From the NCBI RefSeq assembly GCF_001949145.1, contig NW_019091489.1:417912-481911 (forward strand): a stretch of DNA of 64,000 nt, written 5' to 3'. The first letter of the stretch is position 1. Each line of letters starts with the position of its first letter. A program made the position numbers and the translations under genes. This DNA is from Acanthaster planci. Lineage: Eukaryota > Echinodermata > Asteroidea > Valvatida > Acanthasteridae. Below, one piece after another: positions 23,591-36,124 of the stretch. The notes beneath the pieces are model-generated. The model ran no database searches. It saw only the letters and a list, made by a program, of their open reading frames with translations, and was not told the origin of the DNA.

Positions 23591-24959
23591 TGGCGTGCTT
23601 CCGGAACCCTTGGATAGGAAAACTAACGTGCAAAAGTTTTAGAATTTGTAGAATTTTTCCTTTCAGTTACTTCTTGAAAAATCCAACTCGGAAAAGGGGT
23701 TTGGGAAAATATTTGCTAGTATATCAATTTATAGAAACTGAAAAATCACCTGACCTAAAAGAGAAATATCCTGCCAAATATTGACCCATCACTTCCGAAA
23801 ATCTAAAATACATGAAGAACAGTGTGAGGTGGCAGTCTCATACACAGATGAATATTTACGGTTTGAACTTTTATAGTAGTCCATTGGTAAAAATTGATAT
23901 AAAAACAGATTAAAATATTTTACACAGTCTTATAATTTATAAGTAGTATAACTAAAGCAATATTCTACTTCAATTACAAAAGATTCTAATTTTTTATCTA
24001 ACCTTTGTTGACAACAACTGCTCGATGTCAGCTTAACGGCATCTGGAACCCATTGACTGCAGGCAGATAAATCTTTGCAACATTGTACAATCTTCTTTTC
24101 ACGTAAGCACGGGCAGTGAAAACAAACGTGCATGAACATGGAGACATACATGTAGGTACGATATCGCCGGAAGTGAAAGGTCGTTAATAAAACTTGTTTT
24201 TTACTTATCTCAATGTAACTTTTCCTAAATATTACTTGAGGAGGACAAAGGTAAAATTCCAACATGAGTGTTTCAAAGGGTGGTTTCAGTTAGGAATTAT
24301 TCTTTCAAAAATTATCGAATGTGATAGGACGGCCCAACGTAAACATCCCATAGGAGGACCGTACTAGGGTTCCAGAAGCTCGCTGCGTGACCTTTTACTT
24401 TCAGGTTCTGTTACACCAAGCGTGATCAAAACAAAGAGGGGTACTCCGTCAGTCTACTGCTTTCGGTTGTTAAGCCTTAGCATGATTCCGGATATTGAAG
24501 TGTTTTTTTTTGTCCACAGAATCCTTTCTGTAAGTGGAAATTATTAGTGTTTCCTTTTGTCAAGGTTAACATGTACTAGAATGAGTTCTTTTCTTCTCAG
24601 AGTGACCTCCTTTGGATGCTCTTTCAGTTATTCATTTTGCATACGTCACGCGACCGGACTCCTCTACACCGGCCTTTTATTTTACACACGTGTGGAAATG
24701 ATCAAAGTCTTTTGTTGCAGCCAGGGTGCCAGAGGCCGTGCCAGGTACAGGACAACACTTACCTTCATTTTGACAACGTCTTCAACTCCCTGCCGCATGT
24801 TCTAGAGTCATATACTGCTGCTAAAGACAACTTATGTATCCGACTCAGCAAGCCTTCTGTTTGGAACTCCTTGCTTGATAAAGACTGAAACCAACTTTAT
24901 CTAGCTTACATGAAATCTTTGTCTTGGTCTCTGAGCTATTTCATTTCTTTCTCTCTCAT
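23591..24959. other. DCAF17 intron; no gene recognised
   Basis: AT-rich sequence without recognisable exon or element domain. The segment at 24716-24890 has a short open frame (NVFNSLPHVLESY-like) that is not assigned to any family. Confidence 0.4.
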
Positions 24960-26440
24960 TGAGGTAAATTCCTTGGATGTGAATAGAGAGTTCTCATTTC
25001 CGTCCAGACCTCACTACAGTCATGGTAAGGTTCTGGATGATAATGGGGGCTCTGTCTTTGAGTAAGTCTTGCGGCCTCCTTGCCTCTTCTTTCACACTGC
25101 CAACCAAGCCACATTAACGGAAAGGACAAGGAATCATGCAATCAACCCACAGACAATCCACACGGCAGGGTCCGACACTGTAGTGATAGACGCAATCTCC
25201 TCAGGATGATAGAGCAGCCTCACATCAGCCTCTTTGCTCCTTCAAGCAACGCTCAATTTCCGGTATTCTGCGTGAGAGTTTCTCTCCCTCCATGTGTGAG
25301 CCACAGATGCCCTACAGTGTGATTGGATGGGCATGCTTGGGTATGCCTTTCTGTCTATCCCGTTAATGCCACTAGTCCTCTTCAAGATAGAGTGAGATCA
25401 CTGTTGGATACTCCTGATGCGCCAGCCATGGTTCCCCTGACGAACAAGGATTCTAGTTCACCATCTGTTTGTCCTCCAAGCCAGACTGGACATCCTCCAC
25501 TATCCAAGGTCAGGGATTTTTTCACCTGGCTCCTGGTGATCTGCTTCTGACTTGTTGGGTATTATTCAATGATCTCTCTTTCGATGGGACTTTCTAGCAT
25601 GGTCACACAGGGACATCATCTACCCACCTGTTGGATTTATGACAGCAGAATTTGGCATTTCGTTATGTTCTGCAATGCACTCCATCACCTTTTGCGTGGT
25701 ATGTTCATCCAGTGTCCCTTTGTCGGGAAATTGGTCTGAAACCTAAGCTAGGTTTTCTAGATGCTTTTACGTGTACAGTACATGTAGGTCCTTCCTTTGA
25801 GCCCTAAATTATGCCTCCCTTATGCATACTAGTATCAGGGTGGCCTTTCTCATGACAATGGTTACCTCCAGAGGAGACAATGATCTACAGGCTCTCCCAA
25901 TTGCCGAAGGCCGTCTACGTTGGGAGCCACATGGTGTTCACCTTGTTCCTACGATTCGCTTCCTGACAAAGGAGCAGACTCCCTCACATGATCCTTCTGA
26001 TGTCTCTGCACCTTCTGTTTCCTTACATCCTGGAGACAATTCGGATAAACTTTGGTGCCCTGTTCATGTCCTGAAGTGGTAAACTAAAACAATAGTATGA
26101 GAGGCACGATAACCCCACTACTTATCACTATCATAAGACCACACCTTTCAGCGGTGTCAGTACACTATTGCCCACTGGCCGGCTTCGGCCATTAGGTTTG
26201 CTAATCCAGTCTGGCTGTCAAGCTCTGATGAACATAATCAACACTACATCAGGGTTCATGATGTAAGAGCAGTATCTGCATCTTGGTCTTACTCTCGAGA
26301 TGTTTCCATTGCAGACTGCAAAGCTGCATGTTGGTAGTCTCCCTCTACCTCCTGCTACTTGAGGGATGTCCTGCAAATGGCCAGACAATCCTACTGTCCA
26401 CAGAGCAGAGGTCAAAGGGACCTCCTGTAGGACAGACGGA
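24960..26440 (+). pseudogene. DIRS-like fragment: RNase H end and tyrosine recombinase
   Basis: Frames on the + strand show the RNase H/YR junction region (SLFAPSSNAQFPVF near 25230-25265), then recombinase motifs. A TSRGDNDLQALP stretch near 25865 stands where the first conserved Arg (ARRxSEL) is normally found. It is followed by GRLRWEPHGVHLVPTIRFLT. HDVRAVSASW near 26257 holds the His and second Arg, and CYLRDV near 26353-26370 retains the nucleophilic Tyr. A stop falls between the last two motifs. Tyrosine recombinases replace integrase in DIRS elements and insert a circular intermediate. Multiple frameshifts make this copy inactive. Confidence 0.75.
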
Positions 26441-26570
26441 CGACAAGTCATTGTGAAGTTCATTTACCATTTATTAAATTTATGCATTCTTCCTAATGCA
26501 TTTCACAGGTTGATGTTAACGTCTTTTAACAGTGTACATGTCTATGTGGTGTTTTGTTTGATGCATACAG

Positions 26571-26643
26571 GTTCTCGAAGTTCATATATTTGAATTGGGA
26601 TGTTTTTCAAGAAAGAGCAGTGGCATGTTCTACTCAATCTAAG
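26571..26643 (+). CDS. DCAF17 homologue, exon 4 in window
   Basis: The acceptor is ATGCATACAG and the donor is GTATGT. The first base completes the Leu codon left open by the exon ending at 19894. The 24 following codons read FSKFIYLNWDVFQERAVAC and onwards, aligned with YCKFRYLSWDTPQEVIAVKS of vertebrate DCAF17. The KFxYLxWD motif is the most diagnostic piece of this exon. It ends in phase 0. The intron before it is 6.7 kb and full of DIRS and MITE debris. Confidence 0.88.
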
Positions 26644-28863
26644 GTATGTTAGTGTAACACAAGAAGAAACAATCCCACTGTAAGGACTGGAAGTTACGCA
26701 AGACTGCCTCTGTATTTTGATTTGATGTTTATAAAGTCAATATTTATTTGTGCGTATAATTTCAAAATTCCATAAAAAGCCAATGCATTTGTCATTTACT
26801 TTTACGTGTACTTGTCGTTTTGGTCCACATTTTAGCTGTATCAGTGTTTGAGGAGAATCTTTAAAGGGACCTTGCAATAGTTTAGTTTAAAAAAGTACAT
26901 GTATCACTGAAAAACAAATCTAAACAGGTTTATTGCAAAACAGCATGAAAAAGTCTTTGAAATAGGCACCAGGTCAGAGATAATGGATTCCTCTTGGGCT
27001 TGGTATATTTCTTACAGTTACATGTAGGTTCTGTCCTATTTCTAGGTTTAAAAAAAGATTTGATGAATTTTCCTATAATTTTTTAAGAAAACTACTTTTC
27101 ATGCGTCAATTACAAATGTACATGTGCATATCATATTAAGTTACACTCATAAAAGGCAAAGGCAAACCACTGTGTCATATTTATCTCATAACGCTTCCAT
27201 CTACTAGTGTCACAAGTGGATTATGAGCTGTAATATTGACACTCATTTAGCAATTTCTGATACATGTACATGCCTTGAGTTGAAAACTTTTTTATTGCAT
27301 GCTGCATGTGCATTTGTACATGTACTGGTAAGTGTGTATTCACCATGTATGCAGCCCCTGTGAATTAATACGCCAACTTTATTTATCAGAAAGTAGTGTT
27401 GAAGTACATGTAGGTCTAAGCATTTTGCCCTGATTATTAACCATGTACAGATGGCATTATTTTTGGCCCAAACACTGACTTTTTAGTTTTACATTGTAAT
27501 TGGGCTTAACAAATACAGGTGGTAATTTATTCAAGACTTGTATAGCATTTGTACTACATTGTTGCTTTTTTAACAGTCCTCGAGAGTGTTGTGAAGCAAT
27601 ATTTTGTACATGTACATTGCCTGCCTGTGGAGAACAGCCCTGTGAGGGCTGTAGCTCAACCTTCATAGGCTAGTTCAAGCCTGTGTGTACAAACACGATA
27701 TATTCATGCACAGGTACATGTACATGTATATTTAGGAATCACATGTGGGAATGGGTTTACTAGTGGATGTCATCCACTGGTACATGTATATATACAGAAA
27801 TTGCAGTGACATGTTTGAAATTTCTACAGTATCTGGCACAGAAAATACACTGTACCTGCATGTTAACATGTCATCTGGCCTGAATTGGTTAAAAAATTTA
27901 CTACAGTCCGCTTTTGATGTCACTTGAGAGAGCAGTTTCCTAGTTGTAGTTGTTACAAAAGCAGGCAGTGATTTGATACATGTACTAAATTCTAAGTGTA
28001 TGATTTGTATGCATAACTTGGTCTGAAAAATAACAGTCTTGCTTTCATGTTCGTGTACAAATGCGAGCATTGGATATCAGTAAAGTTGAGATTACTGGTA
28101 CCTTAAATACTAATTTTGTTGACTGTATACATCAGGGTCGCATATTATTTACCTTGATTTTAAAATCGTCCCAAGTATTTACTTTTATACAAGATCTTTG
28201 GGTGAACGGTATGTTTCTTGGTAATGTGCCCTCATCCAAGTGAACTCATACAGTACTGGTAGAGAGATTTTTTAACATACTTGTACATTACTTCGAACCA
28301 TCGTTTGTACATGTATTTAGGAAGAACTGGTTATTTTTTTTCATTAGAATGGACCTTGTTCCCACAAGTACATGTACATTTTTCTGAACTAGGCAAGGTT
28401 TGGAGATATTTTCCAATTTATATAAAATATAGAGGACGTTACTAACTTTTGAGGACTGTTATTTCCAAACTACATGTATGTTACTTTGTTTACCTTATGC
28501 GTTTGCCTTTTTTTATTCAAAAATTCAATGGGAGCATATAGTTTAATACCCAAGCCAAATGCTTTGCATAGTTACCGCTAGTTTTTGTGACACAAAATGG
28601 ACCTTGTTTGTTTTGACGTGCATAAAGAGAGTTGTGACATAAATGATACCCTTGATGAAAACAAACTGGCAGGTGTATTTGCCAGTGCACACAGAAAAGA
28701 CAGTTTGTATAATAGCCACATGCGCTCCTGCACACATACTGAAAAGCCATTTTGTTTCCAATATCTGAAGCCATCACTACTTTCTCCATATACAGCTCTG
28801 GCTCTGTGTAATGAAACAGTTACTTAAATAGCATCTGAATTAATTGTGTTGTCTTTATTACAG
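26644..28863. other. DCAF17 intron; no gene recognised
   Basis: AT-rich sequence with many TACATG runs (27258, 27307, 27606 and 27714). No exon in the right phase and no transposon domain is seen. Confidence 0.5.
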
Positions 28864-28947
28864 TCGTCAACAGGGCCAATGAAGTCTTTTGTGCTACTCA
28901 GTGTCTTTCCTTTAGATGTGATTGGACAACTTACGGTTACCCAACAG
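28864..28947 (+). CDS. DCAF17 homologue, exon 5 in window
   Basis: An exact 28-codon exon, phase 0 at both ends, with acceptor TTTATTACAG and donor GTGAGA. The peptide includes FVLLSVFPLDVIGQLTV, matching LYLAVFRVLPFSLVGILEI in vertebrate DCAF17, a hydrophobic propeller strand. The vertebrate insert before it (the SAVARQAGIQQ region) is shorter here. Confidence 0.85.
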
Positions 28948-31900
28948 GTGAGAAAAGTCATATTTTGTTCAACATTTTGTTGTTCAAAACTGTTGACTTG
29001 ATAGTATTATTATTGGTGTGTTATTTGTGCGTGCGGCATTCATCTTACCCAAACAGCATCTACGTGTACCTACAGATATGCATATTTCCCTTGCACCAGA
29101 CCAATTTGATCATCTGTAGTATGCCATCTATCTACCGTAATACATAGCTGAGCAGTGATAATAATCGCCCTTCTTTTTCTTAGCGTCAGAGCAAATGGAC
29201 ATGTTACTTGATACTCTTGCATTCTTTGAGTTTCCATGCTTTGCCGATACATTACTGAGCTATATTTATATTGATCAATGCGTAGCATATTAAATTTTAT
29301 CACTTCGTGAATAAAATATTTATGAGTAGCAAATTTGGCAATAGATTGTACCCTGCGTTCACTTTAGGTGTTTGACAGAAGGGATAGCATTTCCATGGGT
29401 AGTAGCTTCCTGTTACACCGCATTTGTATTACATGTACAGGTACATAGGCTATATTTTTATTAGGAGGCATTTTATACACGGAAACCCATTGAAAATTTG
29501 TGACAAAATTGGGATCTTCTCATCCAGAAAACAGCCAATCAGGAGCTGCAGATTGTTGACAAATGGCAAAGACAGCTTGGAGGGGCAACCATCCAATCAG
29601 AGTTTTGTTCTAGCTTTGATACTTGGCAAGGCCTTGCCTGAAGCCAATGAGAAGTTGGGTTGGTTCTTTTCTCTTTGAGGATAAAAATTTGGGTGGGGAG
29701 GAAAAGTTGCCGCGTTGTCACTTTTGTCTTAGCCATTAAGGAACAATAGCTACAGTCAGATTTTTCTTCAAATTTGTGGACCTGTCCTCTGCAGAGATAG
29801 GCAATGTTTCGGCCTTCTGGAGCTAGTCAGGGTTTTCTTAGAGGACCTTCAAACTCAGTACTGAACACTCTGCACAGTACTGCTTGTACAGAAGGAAATG
29901 TCATCTTTTGTGAGCATCTTTCAGGCTATTTTGTCCAACTATCTCCCTGTCGTCCGGTTAAGATTCATCTCCTCTGGAAAGGAAGTGGGGACTTCCAGTC
30001 ATTGCTTTGCATTCCAACACATGGGAAGTATCTCTGCATCATTCCACTTGTTGGTATTCAAGATGGCTGAACAGTGCCTCAGCCGAAGTGAAATGCTCCA
30101 CCACTTTCATGCCTAGCGGACACGGACAGGGGTAAAAAAGGGCACCAAGCCACATGTACTTCTCCACCTGCCCAATAAGTCCAGCTTCAGCAAGGCCTGC
30201 AGGATACTACATTGTCTCAAGACTCAAGGTTCCGACTTAGCAATGGGTTTGATGTAGGCCCATTGATATCATCAGTAGTGACCCCTTTAGGGTACCATGT
30301 ACATGTATATGTATCGTTGGCCATTAAATAAAAGATTTTGAATAATAGTTATGTAGATATGGCCGTGCATTATCAAGAGCCGGCAGCATTCACAGTTGCT
30401 TGGGCAGAAGATGAGGAAGTTTTACTTGTTTTTGAGGGCGACAGAATGGTTATTCGTAAATCCTCGGCCATGCGTAATGAAAAGATCACCGCAGTTGACA
30501 AATGGGCCTCTGCAGTCAGTACATTTTGACCATTTACCTCTGAAAACATCCACAGCATGCTCCTGCATTGTTGAAGTACATGTATGTCAAAACTGTTAAG
30601 CTTACAGCCCGCCAGTTTCCTGGGCTCGGCTGGCAAAAATGAGATAAGCAATTTCGTCTCCAGCAGGAGTACAGTCCCATGTGCTCATGGTGAGTAATAG
30701 ATACCAAGCTATGGCTGACCATGGCAGCCACTGTAACAGTTTCCTCCATGACTAGTGGCCTTAATGGCTCAAGCGCTTTCAACACTCAACCCTAGCATGG
30801 TCATGGTCCACAGTAGCCAGGTGTGGTGGGAAGTTGCAGGAGGTATTCCCGATGGCACCGGTGAGCAGTGCCACGATCGCTGGACATACCTGAAATGGGC
30901 TGGAGGTCACTAAGTAGCGCACTGTGTAGGTTATTACAGGGGACGTTGTACAATAAACAGTGCGTCCATTCACACAACCGTTTCTCATGGGTTGCTTGAG
31001 AAATCTTCCATTAGCAGAAGATTTTGTCGTAGGTCCGGACCTCCTCCAAAATATCTCCTCCAAAGGATTCACCGAGAATGCTTGTCACTCTCAAGCATTG
31101 GCGACCTTTCACACGATGGCACTTTTGTAAGATTACCAAGCATGAGAAAATTTCTCAAACCTTGCGAGATTTTTAGTCATCCTGTGAAAAGGGCGTATTT
31201 CTTGCTGAATATCATGTTCCTTGAATCCTTCTGCATTACTCCAAATGCATTTGTTGACAGGAAACAGCCTATTGAAAGTGCAGCGATTGCATGCTCACAA
31301 AAAGTCCCAGCTTAACAACAGCTTTTTCATTAGGAGTTTCATGTCTTGAAGATTAATCACATTGCTTTGACATAAAATGGTTATCTAATTAGTCAAACCC
31401 AAACCTCATGACTAATGTGGCAGTGTTTCTTGGTACATGTATTTAAAAAAAATCATCATTTTTAGAGTTCAGTTCCACTGTGAGAATGCTCGGAGTAAAA
31501 AAAAGTGTCGACGAGGGTGGTAAACAATCTAGCAATTTGATGATGTCATAATAGGGCTCTCATCCCCTAGAGTTGTAATAGAGTTTTATTGCACAAGAAC
31601 AGAGAAAAAAAACCAGATAAAGTTAGATGTCATTCTCGGCAAATGACCACTGCCATCTACCTGAAATTTATCAGGACCTTACTCCGGTTCAAATTAGGAC
31701 TGTTCAACTTTATCATACGATCCAATGTTGATTAACATTGTCGATCGAAAAACAATTTCAAGATGCTCTCACAGGTTGGACAACCTGTTTTAATTCACAG
31801 TTAAGTGAGAGTAAGCACGGCGCTCATGCATGCAGGCGTGTTTGCCCCAAAATAATAAAGCACTTGTATAATTGCAGAGCAACAGTGTGACATCATCAAA

Positions 31901-33380
31901 ACAGGCTTCTATTGGATGCTCCTGATGTCTTCTGTTTTCAGTTTGTCTGATATGAAGGAGAACTTCAACTCATGCTTTTGACATCAGTAGCAATCTTTAT
32001 TTAGCTTTTACGGTACCTACTATAGTGCTTTAAATATAACTAAATTTCCCGAAAATTCAATTGTGAATTACTAATGTGATGGATCTTTAAGAAAATTAGA
32101 TGCTGTTTTGATTCAAATGTCCACAACTGGAAATTTGCAGGGTAATTAGCAAATAAATGTACTCCAAAAATTTGTAACAATAAATCAGGATTTGAGACAA
32201 CAAAGCCTATTGTTAAACTTTAAATGAAAAGTTGACAAAACATTACAGTTAATTTCTGCTCACACGCATGTTTCTTTAGAGATGCATACTGTAGGTCTCA
32301 TAAGGGCTTTTTTGCAAGGTCACAGGTCCAGTAAATGTCCCATTTGGTAGATTGCAACATCTATTCTGAAACACTGTAGGCATACTTATTACACTTACAA
32401 AACTTTAAACTTATTTAATTTGTGTCAGAGTACAACCTTTGTGGGGATTTTCAGTTGGTTACATGAAACTACGTGCTGTATATTTCAGGATAAAATAAAT
32501 AAACTTCATCAAGCATTCAAGTACATTTTTACATACAAGGGTATTTCGTCAGCCGTCTGTGCCTGACAACTGTTTTCAGTGCCCCAAATATCCATTGCTG
32601 GCGGAACCAGAATGTTTTTTTGTGAAGTCTGTGGTGCAAAATAAAATACACTGCCATTATAATCCTAGTGTAACCAGATCAAGTGTTCGCCCTCCTCTCA
32701 CCTGACGCTGGTTCCCTTTGCTTTGTTCAGTCAGTGAGTCACATTGATTCCATTCCTTTCAACTGCATCATGTATTGTACTTTTGCAGAACATGTGTGCG
32801 GTATGCGGCCATGCATAAATAATTCTGGCTAGCGCCCTCTTGCAGCCTTACACCTTTTTGTTCTCACAGCCCACCCTGGATTTTATGCACGGAATTAGAA
32901 TATGTTGCATCCTCGCTTTTGTTCTTTTCGCATACTGGACATTCTTTTGGACATTTTCAGAGTTTTCTTGTTGAGCAAAAATGTGCGAGTTGTTAATTCT
33001 CAATCCAACTTTGATTGGAGTTATCATCTCCCCTTTTGCCTCTCCTGATAACCATTACATTTCTGGCAGCCAGCAGCTTACGTAGGGCATGAACAATTAG
33101 TCCAACAGACAGTTATTCATTGTTAACCCTGTTGACTTTCATTTTTTAATAATACACTTCATACACCCAAATAAAATTTGTACATTGGAACTAGCTGTTT
33201 CCCCTCTATTTCTGAGTGGGTCTGCTCAGTAACACAAGACTTACATGTATTTGCCATTGATGTTCGCTTGTAAACCATTAACACCTGGCCACAGACCTGC
33301 AGTCGGTTCCACTTACAATGTTACGGCAAGGTCTAATAATAGCAAAATATTGGCACGGCATACCTTTTCAGCTAAATCCT
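28948..33380. other. DCAF17 intron; no gene recognised
   Basis: No DCAF17 exon of the right phase was seen between 28947 and 35787, and none is needed because the flanking exons join cleanly. Moderately GC-rich patches at 29790-30300 and 30340-31310 hold short frames on both strands with no recognisable motifs; they may be old transposon remnants. The rest, 31320-33380, is AT-rich spacer. Confidence 0.45.
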
Positions 33381-33596
33381 GAGGTAATGGGTGGGCAAAA
33401 GTCCGAAGGCACACGATCAGATTCTGGGATAATGGGTGGGCAAAAGTCCAAAGGCACACGATCAGATTCTGGGGTAATGGGTGGGCAAAAGTCCAAAGGC
33501 ACACGATCAGATTCTGGGGTAACGGGTGGGCAAAAGTCCAAAGGCACACGATCAGATTCTGGGGTAACGGGTGGGCAAAAGTCCAAAGGCACACGA
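33381..33596 (+). repeat. 45-bp minisatellite, array A (about 4.8 units)
   Basis: The unit is 45 bp and centres on GGGTGGGCAAAAGTCCAAAG, with nearly identical copies differing mainly by T/C in GTAAYGGG. Because 45 is a multiple of three, several frames stay open on both strands, which produces repetitive open frames that are not genes. It lies in the DCAF17 intron before exon 35787. Confidence 0.95.
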
Positions 33597-33921
33597 AATG
33601 ATAACTCATCCTGACAGCTGTCGTAATAAGTGGTGCCTGTCTACCGGGATCTACATGTATATCAGCTTTGTGATTCTACAGTGTTGAGTGAAATTAAATT
33701 GTAGGGCATTGTGCAGATCACCTTTGTACATGTATTCAGAGTTGTCTGTGGTTGGAGAGCTTCTTCAGATATTTGTCGCAACCTGCGAAAAAATTCGCCA
33801 CCACTATGTCTTCAGCACTTTCAATTATGGATGTTTGGGGCAGAAAGAAACCCCCAAAAGGGAAATTCCCTCTGGCACACCCACTTCATAGTATTCACGT
33901 TTATACATGTACACATTCTGA
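33594..33921 (+). repeat. 328-bp duplicated segment, copy 1
   Basis: This segment is repeated almost base for base at 34844-35171. The only difference I noted is GGAGAGCTTC here against GGAGAACTTC there. Each copy ends at the same ACACATTCTGA, one followed by minisatellite and the other by Ns. This is either a very recent duplication or an assembly artefact. Confidence 0.9.
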
Positions 33922-33923
33922 TN

Positions 33924-34156
33924 AGATTCTGGGGTAATGGGTGGGCAAAAGTCCAAAGGCACACGATCAGATTCTGAGGTAATGGGTGGGCAAAAGTCCA
34001 AAGGCACACGATCAGATTCTGGGGTAACGGGTGGGCAAAAGTCCAAAGGCACACGATGAGATTCTGGGGTAACGGGTGAGCAAAAGTCCAAAGGCACACG
34101 ATCAGATTCTGGGGTAACGGGTGGGCAAAAGTCCAAAGGCACACGATCAGATTCTG
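33924..34156 (+). repeat. 45-bp minisatellite, array B (about 5.2 units)
   Basis: The same unit as array A, starting directly after a single N at 33923 and ending at ATTCTG before unrelated sequence. The join at the N suggests a scaffold seam or a contig overlap placed by hand. Confidence 0.95.
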
Positions 34157-34254
34157 CTTCGGGTCATGTTTATGCTGTAGTCGCATATTTGTCAGTCCAA
34201 ACATGCCTAGTTCAACTTCGATATAGTCTGAATCAATATGACAGGTGTGCCTTT

Positions 34255-34860
34255 TCTGTATCAGCACCTTGCCTTTTCTGTATCAGCACCTTGCCTGTTG
34301 ATAAACTGCCATATTATATTCTCAAAAAAAATGTGAAAACACATTTTTATTGACAGGCTTATAAGTGATTGTTCCTTAATCCTGTGTGTTAATTTTAACT
34401 TATATTTTTCCTTCCAGGTTTGATAAGACTTGAAGCTTTGCATGATGGAGATAGACTAAAGATAGTGCACACTCACAGGTTCTTATCAGAACCATATCTC
34501 TTCCAAAAGAGATCTATCCACATAGTGTTATCGCAAGCCCTCCCTTTAACATCCTTGGTTTGTTGTACTCCATTGCACTTTAATGTTATTTTACTCCTTA
34601 TAATTTGTGATGCATTTTTATATTGGTAATTTGTTAATTGTACAATATTTTATGGAATCATATTTCCTGCCGTTTTAATCTGTAAAGCATATTGAGATTT
34701 TGTGCGTTTGCATTCATTAATGTTATGCGCTATATAAAAATAAACTATTATTATTCATAAGTAGAATGATTACCATTGGTTGGCTTTTCGAAATGATAAC
34801 TCATCCTGACAGCAGTCGTAATGATTACCACTGGTTGGCTTTTCGAAATGATAACTCATC
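34255..34860. repeat. Short tandem duplications and a non-LTR 3' tail
   Basis: A TTTCTGTATCAGCACCTTGCC phrase (one 22-bp unit) is doubled near 34254-34295. A 56-bp unit starting ATGATTACCA is doubled at about 34766-34877. Between them, about 34545-34756 has the GCGCTATATAAAAATAAAC plus TTATTATT ending common at the 3' end of CR1/L2-type elements in marine invertebrates, so a truncated non-LTR copy (+ orientation) is likely there. Confidence 0.6.
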
Positions 34861-35171
34861 CTGACAGCTGTCGTAATAAGTGGTGCCTGTCTACCGGGAT
34901 CTACATGTATATCAGCTTTGTGATTCTACAGTGTTGAGTGAAATTAAATTGTAGGGCATTGTGCAGATCACCTTTGTACATGTATTCAGAGTTGTCTGTG
35001 GTTGGAGAACTTCTTCAGATATTTGTCGCAACCTGCGAAAAAATTCGCCACCACTATGTCTTCAGCACTTTCAATTATGGATGTTTGGGGCAGAAAGAAA
35101 CCCCCAAAAGGGAAATTCCCTCTGGCACACCCACTTCATAGTATTCACGTTTATACATGTACACATTCTGA
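34844..35171 (+). repeat. 328-bp duplicated segment, copy 2
   Basis: Near-identical to 33594-33921. It runs directly into the gap at 35173, which by analogy with copy 1 probably hides another minisatellite array. Confidence 0.9.
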
Positions 35172-35172
35172 G

Positions 35173-35331
35173 NNNNNNNNNNNNNNNNNNNNNNNNNNNN
35201 NNNNNNNNNNNNNNNNNNNNNNNNNNNNNNNNNNNNNNNNNNNNNNNNNNNNNNNNNNNNNNNNNNNNNNNNNNNNNNNNNNNNNNNNNNNNNNNNNNNN
35301 NNNNNNNNNNNNNNNNNNNNNNNNNNNNNNN
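35173..35331. other. Assembly gap (159 N)
   Basis: Undetermined bases following the second duplicated segment. Open frames across it are not real. The following 35332-35786 is intronic AT-rich sequence with no gene seen. Confidence 0.99.
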
Positions 35332-35786
35332 AATACTTTTGTTGAAATCTGCACACTGCGTTTGTGCACTTCGCATGGAATGCCTAGGTTGACCACGTTC
35401 AGTCTTGCATAATTCAAAGCTTCAACATAACAGTAGCATGCATCCATGAGTTGCTTCATTAATTTATCTTAGCTTGTGTGAATTTTTAGCAACAGAGCAC
35501 AACCGCAGTGACCGTGTATGGTCAAACAACGGTGACCTTTTGAACAAACTCTCTAAAATCCAGTGACAGGAGATGTGTAATGAATGCTGCGCGGCATATG
35601 CTCAAGATCATACCATGTGGAAAGTGACCCATGATTTGAACTTCTATTAGCATATCAATTCTTGAGCATAGTATATTTACAGTGTGATCATCAGTCCACA
35701 GCACAGATATGATGATATTCTGTCTGGTGTGGTATCAAAAAGATGGCTTCATTTATGTTCATAAGTCCATTTCTTAATTGCTTCAG

Positions 35787-35894
35787 GTATTTGGTGCAGA
35801 CATTTGCAATGCAAACATCAGTGATGGGTTGCTCATTGTGATGCATAGAAACAACAGAGTGAGGATGTACAACTTGGACCAAATTATCAAAGAG
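35787..35894 (+). CDS. DCAF17 homologue, exon 6 in window
   Basis: A 36-codon exon, phase 0 at both ends, with acceptor TTAATTGCTTCAG and donor GTATGT. The peptide contains VFGADICNANISDGLLIVM and, further on, NRVRMYNLDQI, matching the FGNVTDATLSHGILIVM...GLVRLYSFQTI stretch of vertebrate DCAF17. This is the strongest single match and anchors the gene call. The codons show no stop or frameshift, unlike all transposon frames around it. Confidence 0.92.
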
Positions 35895-35921
35895 GTATGT
35901 TGGTTTTATTATACAATGATC

Positions 35922-36047
35922 CGTTCACACTACCAAAGAAATTCAAGGGGAAAAGTTTTTCCCCTGCAAATATTTACCCTTGCGTGGGGTGGGGAAAAAA
36001 TCCTGGGGTTTAATGTTTTCCCTGGGAAAAGCAATGAGTGTGAACAT
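35922..36047. mobile_element. 126-bp MITE with GTTCACACT ends
   Basis: CGTTCACACT at about 35922-35931 and its inverse AGTGTGAACA near 36037-36046 bound a G/A-rich palindromic interior (GGGGAAAAGTTTTTCCCC centre near 35948-35965 and a related GGGGAAAAAATCC block). It has no coding capacity. Short GTTCACAC-bounded fold-backs of this kind are frequent in invertebrate introns; the transposase source is not known. Confidence 0.65.
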
Positions 36048-36124
36048 TGGTGGGTTTGAACTTAAACCTACCTTTTTTCATCCGCTGTTAGTGTGTTGAG
36101 CAGTAATCTCGAAAGGTCCCAAGG

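Noticed and set aside
30340-31310. Cluster of 60-107 residue frames on both strands
   Set aside because: None shows a domain and they overlap one another. The GC-richer patch may be a transposon remnant, but no family could be named.
33381-34156. CRISPR-like array
   Set aside because: The repeat units adjoin directly with no unique spacers, the unit is 45 bp, and the genome is eukaryotic.
33313-34267. Repetitive open frames (for example PLDFCPPVTPESDRV repeats) on both strands
   Set aside because: They come from the 45-bp minisatellite, whose length is a multiple of three, so frames stay open by arithmetic. No start or splice context supports a gene.
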